Source: Priapulus caudatus (taxonomy: Eukaryota; Priapulida; Priapulimorpha; Priapulimorphida; Priapulidae). Taken from it: a stretch of DNA of 43,825 nt. The notes below the pieces were generated by a model, which saw only the letters and a list, made by a program, of their open reading frames with translations, did no database searches and was not told the origin of the DNA. Position numbers and translations under genes: made by a program. Below are positions 11,991 to 23,900 of the stretch, one piece after another (positions within the stretch are counted from its first letter, which is position 1; every line of letters starts with the position of its first letter). The stretch is taken from NCBI RefSeq assembly GCF_000485595.1, contig NW_014577313.1, positions 1-43,825 of the forward strand, given 5' to 3'.

Positions 11991-14900
11991 CCGTGGAGCG
12001 TACTTCTTGACGTTGATGAAGGCGTGACCTTGAATTCCGCTCAGCTGCTCAGAGTAGAAGTTCACGAGCAGCTTGCGTCGTCCGTAGCGCAGCGCCTTCA
12101 CCCATATCTTCGCAGTGACCTCCTTGTTGGCAGCAATCTGCCCTCTGTAGCAACGTGAAGGTCACACCGTCACACAGTCAGTGGATACGACTACGCTGAT
12201 GTGAACATTTCACACACATATTTGAGCGAATAACATACAGGCGTTAACACGATAACAGAATGATTTCGTTACAGCGCAACTTCACTTTACATTGCATTGC
12301 ATTACACGACATTACAGCATCATTAGATTCTATTACATCGCTAATTAATATCATATTATAAGAAATCATAAATTACGGCATTCCAACAGCCTCCGATTAT
12401 CCAATTATTATCAGCGTCAGAGTCGAACGCGGCACTTTCTGCGTTGTAGTAGTACAGGGTATCTTACCGATGTCGCTGCATGCTGGCGTGGATCGCAGAG
12501 CCCTCTGCGTGGAAGTGGCCGTTCTTGAGAGCGATCGGCAGCGGATTGGTGAAGGTGACCTTCACCTCAAAGTCCTCGTTCATCACCACGGGATCCGCAA
12601 GAACCTGCAACACAGCGACAATCCCGAAGCTGCAGTAGCGCCCTCTGTGTCCGCAGCTGCTGCCGCGCAGTAAGTCGCAACACACGCAAGAAACTGCTAG
12701 ACTCAAGTAGGGGTGCACCGGATCCAACTTTTTAAGTTCCGGCCGGAACCGGAACCAGCTGGATCTTGAAAAAAGTTCCAGCCGGAACTACCTGGCCGGA
12801 ACCGGAACTTAAGCTGGGAATAAACTTGACAGTTTTGGCCCAGTATTGCGCAAACTCACTCAGCCTGAACGAAATATTATTAGCAGGCACATCACTCCGG
12901 CGATAGGACAATGCTCAGTTCTAATTACAGGATGGTTGTTAGATGTATGAATCGGCTGCTTACAGTGCATAATTCTGGCATCTTATTCGCGAGCGAATTC
13001 TGTGGCAAAACCTGCATGTTTTGCAGTATCCCTGGTTTTAGTCGATTATTTTCAGCTAACAGACAGATGCCATTCCTGTGGCTCTAAGAGTATTTGATTT
13101 TAAATGAAAATCTCGTGAATCACCTAACATCAGTTAGGTTCAGTTCAGTTAGTTAGCCGATGTTCAAGTGGCAAGCGTTTTTGGGCGGAATAGTGTGAAG
13201 TTGTTAACACTATATTGTCAGCAAGTTTACTTTATTGACTCTCAACTACATTCAGTGACTGATCTTTTGATCTTGATGACGCTTGTAGCAGAAATGAAAT
13301 TACGAAAAAGTTCCGGTTCCGGCCGACTGTTTCTGAAGGGTTCCGGCCGGAACCGAAACTCTGGAAAATTGGGGATCCGGCTGGATAGTTCCGGCCGGAT
13401 CCAAGTTCCGGTGCACCCCTAGACTCAACTGCTAGCGATACTGCAGTAAACGCCGCATCAAATCGCCACGAAACACGAGTTGAGAACGTTATAAACACAT
13501 CCACTCAATCAGGACTCAATTATAAAAAAACATCAACTCAGGACTTTTGATATTGGTTTTCGATTTGCATTTCCTCGTGTCCGTTTCTCGAGTCACTCGA
13601 GAAGCTAATCCTCGCAAGAATGAGATTCACGCCCTCGTGTGCGGCTCGACTTGACCAAAGTACCAAACCATAACCAACGCACACGTTTGCAGCTCTCTTT
13701 CTCCCACGCACCAGTCAGGTTTTAATCAACATAGATAAGTTAATAGAGATGTATATGAGATTATTCAATATTATTAGTATTATTATTATATATTATATTA
13801 TTATTATATTAGATATTAGTATTTGACTCCGGACTCGCGTTAATTTTGCACCCTGTAATATTATTCACCCCCGATATTATTATATTGAGATATATTATTA
13901 TTATTCTATCATGAGATAATCGTCACCTCGACACCGAGACTCGGTTTCACGAAGTCTGTGATGTCAAACTCGACGAACAGCTGCTTGGTGTCGGCGACGC
14001 TCGCCTTGATGAACGTCTTCAGCGCGCCATCAGCCACCAGGTTGTCCAGGTAGTCGTCCTTACCAATCAGCATCGTCACCTTCTCCTCTGCAAACAGTTC
14101 ATGAGAGCGATTCGTACGTGCAATGTTGGCCACGAGGGTGGTAGGAGGGTGGTCACGGTGGTGGATGTGAAGATGGCCGTGAGGATGGTACAAGTGTGAC
14201 AACAAGGGTGGTACAAGTGTGACAACAAGGGTGACAACAAGAGTGGTACAAGTGTGACAACAAGGGTGGTACAAGGGTGACGAAGTCTAGTAGGGATCCG
14301 TAACGAGTGGGTACAAGCGTGAGCAACAAGGGTGGTAGCTAGTGTGACAACAAGGGTGGTTACAAAGTGTGGCAACAAGCGGTGGTACATAGTAGTGACT
14401 AGACAAGGATGATCACAAGATTGGTGACAAGCAAGGGTGGTAAACAAAGGGTGAAACGAGTGTACAAGGTGACAGACAAGGGTGGTACTAGTGTGACAAC
14501 AAGGGTGGTAACAGAAGTGTGGTCAACAAGAGTGGTAGGGCAGAGGGTGGCAAACAAAGAGTGGTAGCAAGCGCGTACAGCATGACAAACAAGGGTGGTA
14601 ACAAGTGTGACACAAGGGTGGTACAGAGGGTGACAACAAAGGGTGGTACATAGTGTAGAGGAGCAACAAGGTGGTACAAGTGGTGACAACAAGGTGGTAC
14701 AAGGGTGACAGACAAGGGTGGTGACAAGTGTGAAACAAGGGTGGTACAAGTTGTGACAACAAGGGTGGTACAAGTGTGACAACAAGGGTGGTACAAGGGT
14801 GACAACAAGGGTGGTACAAGTGTGACAACAAGGGTGGTACAAGTGTGACAACAAGTGTGACAACAAGGGTGGTACAAGGGTGACAACAAGAGTGGTACAA

Positions 14901-17900
14901 GTGTGACAACAAGGGTGGTACAAGTGTGACAACAAGGGTGGCCGTGAGTGCGACCACGAGGGTGACATGAGGGTGGTACAACGGTGACACTAGGGTGGTA
15001 CAAGGGTGACATGAGGGTGGTACAACGGTGACATTAGGGTGGTACAAAGGTGACATGAGGGTGGTACAACGATGACACTAGGGTGACATGAGGGTGGTAC
15101 AATGGTGACACTAGGGTGGTGCAAGGGTGACATGAGGTACACTGGGCGAGCTTTTGACAATCGTATTAGAATTTGGGGAGCACACAGCCTCCCGGCATTC
15201 TGCGCCCCCACTACTACAACACCGCCTGACATCGCTAAGTTCCACGCATGGACAACACGCGCACCGCTCCATTAAGGGCACGACTAAGACAACTAGAAGG
15301 CGCTGCATACCGGCTTTCGGCTCCAGGCTGACGGCAAACTTCTCTGACTTGACGTCCTGTACGGTGATTCCCGTGTAGAATGCCATCTTGGCGCACATCG
15401 CCACGGCGACGGTGCGCGCGCCATCGGACGTGTTCGTCATCTGCAGGGTGACGGCGACGTCCTGGAAGATGTGGTGCAAGAGCAGTGAATACAACAGACG
15501 CATATTACGATGTGATCATAATAAAAAGCCACGGTGATCACAGCGAACCACAGCAGTCTATCTAAGCAAGGTCAAGTGAAACAGGCGATAGCAGCGCCAC
15601 CTACGAGTACTTCTCACCTCGCCCACGCCGACCGCGTCGTCGCCCGATACGACCTTGAACTTGACGTCGTCCTCCATCTTCTTATCGTAAATGTTCTGAT
15701 CGCGACGCGAGCTGAACTTGTTCGCGTGAAACACGGACAGCCGTTCTTCTTCCGTGCCTGCAACACATGGCGCCAGCATGTCACAGCCACGCGAGTCGAG
15801 CGACACCCCCCCTGAATCGCTGCGGCAACGCGCGCGCGCGCGAGAGGCGCGGCGCGGCGCACTCACCCTCGGTGTGCTTGTAGTTGTGCGTGAGGTCGAG
15901 GCGTTCGTCGCTTCCGACGGCCTTCGTGCTGATGTTCTGACCGATGCAGTGCTTGCTCATGCCGTCAGCCGTCATCGTGCCGTCCTGCGAGGAAACACAC
16001 CGACACCTGTCAACAACGCGCGCACAGACGGCGACCTAACAAATCCACACCTGCACAGCCTGCTGGATACCATGCACACCCACCCGCCTCAGAACCGATC
16101 GCGCTGCTTACCTTGTGCACGACCCAGTACACCTTATCCCCGTTGACCTCGGCGAACAAAAACGAGGTGTCGTGTGGCAGATACACGTCTCCCTTCTTGA
16201 CGGCATTGACGGGTGCTGGTCCACACCGCATGACACCTGTCACAGCAAGGTCACGCCAATGTTAGAGCCACACGAAGAACATGTACACCCATTATATTAT
16301 ATTGTAATATATTACATGTTCAAGAGCACATAAGCTACAGTGCAAACAATGATAAAAACCGCGAACATTGTACATTCAGTCCAATTGTTCAAGATTATTT
16401 TAAGCAATTCAAGATAAATCTATTTACTTAGTGTAATTATTTAACATTAAGAAGAAAGATTTTTTTTTAAATTGTTCACTAAATCCATAGCCTACATTCT
16501 ACGACAGCCCTACACACTCACACTCCCGCACGCACGCACGCATGCCCGCCCGCACGCACACACACACACACACACACACACATAAAGTGAAACAGATGAC
16601 ACCCATGTACAAGTGTTGAGTGTTCGCTTTACCTTCGCTGACTTCCTGAGGAGTAGCATCGTAAGCCTGCCATCCTCCGTAGCCGCTCGGCAAGTCCGGC
16701 CGCCGGAACCACGACTCATTCCACACGTGGAAGTTCCTGCAGTAGCGACAACCCACGGTCAGATATTACAATGGGGCATGGGTGACGCCCTCTGGTTATG
16801 CACACGTCTACATCGATGAAGCACTTGGCCTGATATTACAGTGCGACATGGCTTCTAGCAGTGCACACTGCTACGTGAATTACGCACCAGAGCAGATAAT
16901 TAGTGGTGCACAGGTGGCGCCCTCCAGTGATACACACGTCTACATTGATTACACACGAGGTCAGATATCACACTGGGGCTCGGATAGCGCCCTCTAGTGA
17001 TGCACACATCTACACTGATTACACACGGGGTCATACACTGGAGACCAAGTTGCACCTACTATACCTATTATACCTAGTATCATTACACTGGAGACCAAGT
17101 AGCACCCTCTACCAGCAAGCACATGCACACGGATTATGCACGGAGTAAACAATTACAGCAGGGGCTTGGACAACGATACCATCTATCGGTGCACACGCCT
17201 GAGCGTACACGACTCGCGCGCGCACTCACCACACGGAGTCGTTGAGGTAGTCGACCGGCTGGTCGTCCTCGTCGTAGTGGAAGTCGACAGTCATGCTCGC
17301 ATCCGTGTCGTGCGCCGACTCGAAACACGTCACCGGTCGCGTGGGAATGCCCAGCGCACGCGCCACTGCGTGATGGAAACGATAGAACACGTCAGTGAAC
17401 AAACGTAGCATAGCACGTACAACGCAGGCACCACTGCACGACAGAAACGATAAAAGTAGCAATAAAGGATAGAAGTAAACGAGCAAAGCAAACGCGACAT
17501 GACACGCACGATCTTTTCTTTCCCATTTTTCGCCGTAGAACCGCCGTGCTCAATGTCCATGACTCCATGCTCTCCGCGTGTGCGTCATTCACAAGGCTGC
17601 TGTGTGCCATCTGTGTCGCACACACTGCCTAGTGCTCCCCCCGCATTTCCACGTCTCACATGTCTCACATACGCCACAGCGACACAGTCACTTACACGTC
17701 ACTTACATGCCGCACTCACAACGCACGTTACGACGTCTCCAGGGTTCATAGTAGTAAGACACATGTTGAAATAAGGACTTATAAGACCCTTTCTGGAGGC
17801 CAAAATAAGACGTTTTTACGTGATTTCTGATAGACCACCGACTATTAAAGTACACTAATAATATTTATATACACAATTGCACAGCAGATTTAATTATTCC

Positions 17901-20900
17901 GTATTATATATACAACAATTCTTACTCTAAGTCGAGAACAGTAAGTCGAAAAATAAGGACTATTAAGTACTTTTCTAAGATTTCACCAAAAATAAGTACT
18001 AATAAGGGCCCTTATTTTATTTTTGGCAAAATAAGTACTTATAAGACTTTGGAAGACCCGCTACGAACCCTGGTCTCTCACTTAAAAGAGCGATGCGCAT
18101 GTTAACGAGGTGTTCGGGGGCGGGTACGGCTGGATGCGTGGCGCAGAAGGGTTCGGGCGTGAGCTGAGTGTACGTACGCGTCGTGCAGAGTCCGGCGAAC
18201 ACCCAGCACTGTCCGTACTTGACCGCCTTGTAGTCGTTATCCGCAAAATTCCCGAGTATCTCGCCGCTTCCCGTCCAAGCCGTCGGCGGCGTCGACGATG
18301 ATGGGTAGGTCTTCGTCCACCTTCCCTCTAAAACGCCCCCATCCTCGTCGTTGCAGTTCACCTGCGAGCAATCCCGCGGCTCTTTAGTAATGGTAGGGTC
18401 GGTCGCTCGATTCTCGTACAAAGCAACGAGCACTGATCAATCAGGAATAGTTAAGGCCCCACGCAGACGCCATCACACTTATTTGTAAAGAAACACTGTG
18501 CATGCAAACAAAGCAATATCATCTCACCACCTCACCCCAGCCCTGATTAGGCAAGACGGATGGATAACCACCCTCCCGTTTCTGCTGGGGCGGAAGAGTT
18601 CAAACCCCACACCTTGTTAACGAAGTCAAGCACTCGTTACTTTCCCACCCCAAGACTGGGCGGTTGCCTTACCATTGCGGAAAGCACTCGAATGACCTGG
18701 CAAGGATTGCTGCGAGCGCTCGAGCCCAGCTCTGCCTTGTCCAGCAGATATAAAGCCGTCTCCAGCGACACATCCTCAAACTGGAAGTCATAAAATAGCA
18801 TTCAAACGCAGACACCACAGTTCAGGAATATGTTTGTACGAATATCTGACACACGCGCACGTAGCTGAATGCTGGACTAAGGCTTCTCACCCCACAGGAC
18901 TAGCGATCGTAGAGTTATCTACAATTCGCTATAGACATCTAGAAATTTTACTAACTTTACTTTAAACGAGCTATCTAAATACGCGGATTCATTCAGGAAG
19001 TGTAGACGCTGCAGCCTCATACCACCTAACACGTGACATGGCGTGTACCTGTGCATAGTTCCAGTTTAACGGCCCGTAGCGACGCCAGTTGCCGACCCAG
19101 ATGCTGCCAGTCTCGTTTAACACATACTCCTCCCGCTCTGCCTCGTCCTCAATGTAAACATCGTCCTCTGTAAAAAAAAATGGAGTGAGACTGAGACAGA
19201 GCGAGGACGATTGAGATTCGTAACTCCCCGCAGCATTCGCACGAGCGACTTGTGCATTTAATGTAATGTGTAAAAATTTAATGGAGACAGATTTGTCACC
19301 CACCTGGATATACCGGCTGTTTAGAGAGCCACACCTATCGATCATATACATCACCAGTCGCTAGCACACGTCACACCCGTCGCTAGCACACGTCACACCC
19401 GTCGCCAGCACACGTCACACCATACATCACACCCGTCACCAGCACACGTCACACCTGTCACCAGCATACATCACACCCGTCACCAGCATACGTCACACCC
19501 GTCACAAGCCTACGTCACACACGTCACCAGCACACGTCACACCTGTCACCAGCATACATCACACCCGTCACCAGCACACGTCCCACCCGTCACCAGCACA
19601 CATCACACCCGTCACCAGCACACGTCCCACCCGTCACCAGCACACGTCACACCCGTCACTAGCACACATCACACCCGTCACCAGCACACGTCACACCCGT
19701 CACCAGCACACGTCACACCCGTCACAAGCCTACGTCACACCCGTCACCAGCATACGTCACACCCGTCACCAGCATACATCACACCCGTCACCAGCGCACG
19801 TCACACCCGTCGCTAGCACACGTCACACCCGTCGCCAGCACACGTCACACCCGTCACCAGCACACGTCACACCCGTCACCAGCACACGTCACACCTGTCA
19901 CCAGCATACATCACACCTGTCACCAGCATACGTCACACCTGTCACCAGCACACGTCACACCCGTCACCAGTATACATCACACCCATCGCCAGCACACATC
20001 CTACCTGTCACCAGCATACGTCACACCCGTCACCAGCACACGTCACACCCGTCACCAGCATACGTCACACCCGTCACCAGCACACGTCCCACCCGTCACC
20101 AGCACACGTCACACCCGTCACCAGCATACATCACACCCGTCACCAGCACACGTCACACCCGTCACCAGCATACATCACACCCGTCACAAGCCTACGTCAC
20201 ACACGTCACTAGCACACATCACACACGTCACGTCCGTCACCAGCATACATCACACCCATCACCAGCGTTCGCCACACCTGTGACGTCACAAACATCACCG
20301 GCATCAGGCCACGCCCGCCGCCGCGCTTCGCACCTGGAGCCCACGGGTTGAAGAGCAGGTAGATGTCGTCGTCGTGCTTGTATCGGTGGTGCAGGACGCC
20401 GTCGGCATCCTGGGCGACCGTCTCGACGTAGAGGCTGTACTGGCCGACGATGGCGTCCGCGCGCGTCATCACGCGCACGTTCGCCGTCTTGTCGCCGATA
20501 TTCAGCAGCTGCGCACACCACCTGGTGGCGCAAACGCAACGTCGGACACGGTTGCAATCGAGTGAAAATTTGCAGTTGAGGGAAAAATGTTTAAGGGGAG
20601 GAGAGGGGAGGGAAAATTGCGGTGGGAATTTGCAGCGGTTTGTGAATGCTTCAACACCGCAGCGATGGCTCAATGGTAGAGTGCTCGCCTCGCATGAGGA
20701 AGGTCGGGAGTTCAACTCCTGGCCGGGTCATACCAGACTTAAAAAATGGTACACACGGCTTCTCTGCTTATCATTCAGCAAATAGAGATAGAGCGTGGAA
20801 AGTTAACTCGCAGTGCTACCAGTGGACTAACCCCCCGCTGTAGTATTTACTGTGAAAGCAGCTGTGGGGCCTCGGGTTAAGGAAATGGAGATAGGCACCG

Positions 20901-23900
20901 CCCTATGCGCCACATAGGCGCGCGAAGGATTTAACTTGTGAATGGTTTTCTTGCCGAGGCAGATGAAATTGACGTGATCGGAAAGTTAACAGATAATAAT
21001 ATGGTTGTATTAACATTGTAATATAACTGAAATGAAACTCACAATAGTTTAATGATTGCATATGCTAAAATAGTAAAACCCCTTACGTGCCAACAACTTG
21101 TACTGTACCCATTTCATGCCTATAGACGGAGCCATTAGTACAGATACAATTAATTCTAATAGATTTAAATACCTGTTTAAATGTGATATATATATATATA
21201 TATAATGTTGTGAGGGCATTGTATTGTCAGACTGATCCTATATGTTGTATGTGTAGGTTTAAGCTGGCCTCCATAGCAGTCGTCACTCAGCTAATCTTCC
21301 ATGAATCAAGTATATTTCAAGGTCGTCGATATAAGGCACATAGACCATAAACACTCTGTTAAGCATTTATTTAACTTTTAACAATGTTGTTTCACATTCT
21401 ATTATACTGTCCCTCATGTTATGCATCTGGAATTAACCTATGGGTTGTGACTTCTGTATTCTGAGGAAAATGTGACAACCCTTACTTTCCATTACAATAT
21501 ATATATATGGATTCAACACAAGAAGTATTTAATTCGTAAACATGAAATTCAGACAGCATACCTGTCAATGTGGTATTGTTCCTTGTGCACTTCCAATCTT
21601 CTTACTGTTCCCTTGCTTTCCTGAGGTCTTTTACCTACATCGAAATTCACCACATCAAGAATAGCCTTTTTAACCATCATGAAATATCTAGTACTGAGCA
21701 TTCACGCACAAGAGACATGCAACGTTATTTTATTACAGTGACTCGCAAAAGCACGATGCTTCCCGGCGTGCTCACCTTCAATGCTTCCGCGTCCCCTTCC
21801 TACGTAAATTTTCCCCTCACCTGTCACTAGTGTTGTCAATCGGTTGTAATTTCGTAATCGATCATCGGTTGGACCCAAGTAACCGATGATCGGTTACAAT
21901 CGGTTACTCGGGGTGTTGAATGCCTGCGTGTGCGTAACGTCGTGTGCATGTAAACATAAAATAAAGTGGCGTTTTCGTCACATTTTTCTTGTTGTCCACG
22001 GACAATGTTCAGACTGTTAGGTTGTCCGGCGCAAATCTGGTTGTCTCGGACAACCGGACAACGGCTTATTTTCGAGCACTGGTATCTATCTCAAACTCAC
22101 AATAACTAACTTACATTTAAAATCACTATTGTACAGGACATTGCAGTCGCAAGGTACTTACCGCGGCGCACCTATTTTTGCAGTGTGTGTCGACGAGGAC
22201 TCGTCGTGATGCCAAGCTGGGCCATGAAGAGAATCTGGTGGGAGACGTGTCGAAATGGCGGACGAGGCATTCCTTGAGAAGCGTCAGTCCTGAAGCAGAT
22301 CGCTGAAGAAAGCAAGGAAGGTAAACATCTTAGCTGTGGCGCGAGATGAGACGCCTATGAGGCTCCTGATTGGTCGGTTTCTACGAGGCCCCTGATTGGT
22401 CGGCTGCTACGAGGCTCCTGATTGGTCGATTTCTACGTGAGGCCCCTGATTGCTCGGCTGCGCGGATTCGCGCTGTCGCTCTGCTTGGAAAAATTACAAT
22501 GTCTCGATATTGCTTTTTTTTACATTTGGCATGTCACAGCCCCATGTTCTTCCTTGCCCTTGCAAGATCCCCATGCTGTTTGTTTACGTCGCCGTAGCAC
22601 GCAGCTTGGCGTCGTCAGGCGTGAACACGCACCTGGAGGAGAACCGCAGCGCCCACTGGTGCGAGGAGTACGAGACGGAGAAGCTTGTCGTTCGGCGCGG
22701 GCAGGCGTTCGAGCTGACGATAACGTCGCCCGGAACTACGACCCGGAAGCGACACCATCATCCTGCAGTTTGTGACAGGTAGTGATGTCAACGCATTCAT
22801 TCGATATATACTCGATCGTTTAAGCAGTGGCCCTCGACGCAAGCGCTTGGTTATAAAATCCATAATCAATTTCATTAAAAAAAAAAAACGTTGGAAAAGT
22901 GATGAGATCAGTCATAGTATTATATCACACAAGTAATAAAGCAGTGCAAACACAAACAGTAAACATGGGCTAAACAGCACATACATCACACACTGTACAN
23001 NNNNNNNNNNNNNNNNNNNNNNNNCCCTCCCCCTTCCTCTCCCCTCCCCCTGTTTGAATTTCATCCTGGGGAGAACCCTGGCACAGGAGACATGAAACGT
23101 TATTTTATTACAGTGACTCGCAAAAGCACGATGCTTCCCGGCGTGCTCACCTTCAATGCTTCCGCGTCCTCTTCCTACGTTAATTTTCCCCTCACCTGTC
23201 ACAAACTGCAGGATGATGGTGTCGGCTTCCGGGTCGTAGTTCCGGGCGAACGTTATCGTCAGCTCGAACGCCTGCCCGCGCCGAACGACAAGCTTCTCCG
23301 TCTCGTACTCCTCGCACCAGTGGGCGCTGCGGTTCTCCTCCAGGTGCGTGTTCACGCTGACGACGCCAAGCTGCGTTGCTACGGCGACGTAAACAAACAG
23401 CATGGGGATCTTGCAAGGGGCAAGGAAGAACATGGGGCTGTGACATGCCAAATGTAAAAAAAAGCAACTAATCGGACATTGTAATTTTTCCAACGCAGAG
23501 CGACAGCGCGAATCCGCGCAGCCGAGCAATCAGGGGCCTCGTAGAAATCGACCAATCAGGAGCCTCGTAGCATCCGACCAATCAGGGGCCTCGTAGAAAC
23601 CGACCAATCAGGAGCCTCATAGACGTCTCATCTCGCGCCACAGCTAAGATGTTTACCTTCCTTGCTTTCTTCAGCGATCTGCTTCAGGACTGACGCGTTC
23701 TCAAGGAATGCCTCGTCCGCCATTTCGACACGTCTCCCCACCAGATTCTCTTCATGGCCCAGCTTGGCATCACGACGAGTCCTCGTCGACAACACACTGC
23801 AAAATAGGTGGCGCCGCGGTAAGTACCTTGCGACCTGCAATGTCCTGTACAATAGTGATTTTAAATGTTTAGTTAAAAAGTTAGTTATTGTGAGTTTGAG

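Noticed and set aside
14399-15056. Three overlapping 174-189-codon open frames on the minus strand
   Set aside because: They are the same 23-bp minisatellite read in three frames; the unit has no stops and shifts frame each copy.
18550-18670. Second tRNA-derived SINE on the minus strand
   Set aside because: A GGGGTTTGAACTC stretch resembles a B box, but there is no convincing A box or SINE body.
19356-20275. CRISPR-like array
   Set aside because: Units are back-to-back with no unique spacers, in an animal gene intron; it is a minisatellite.
20657-20740. tRNA gene
   Set aside because: A and B boxes are present, but the anticodon arm is poor and a SINE body follows; called a SINE instead.
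20509-21561. Missing transglutaminase exon
   Set aside because: First suspected, then resolved: the exon at 21562-21634 and an earlier acceptor at 20521 join in frame, so no exon is absent.
22912-23529. 205-codon minus-strand frame spanning the N gap
   Set aside because: It contains real exon 3, but the rest is intron and gap read through; the exon ends at 23196 with a clean donor.
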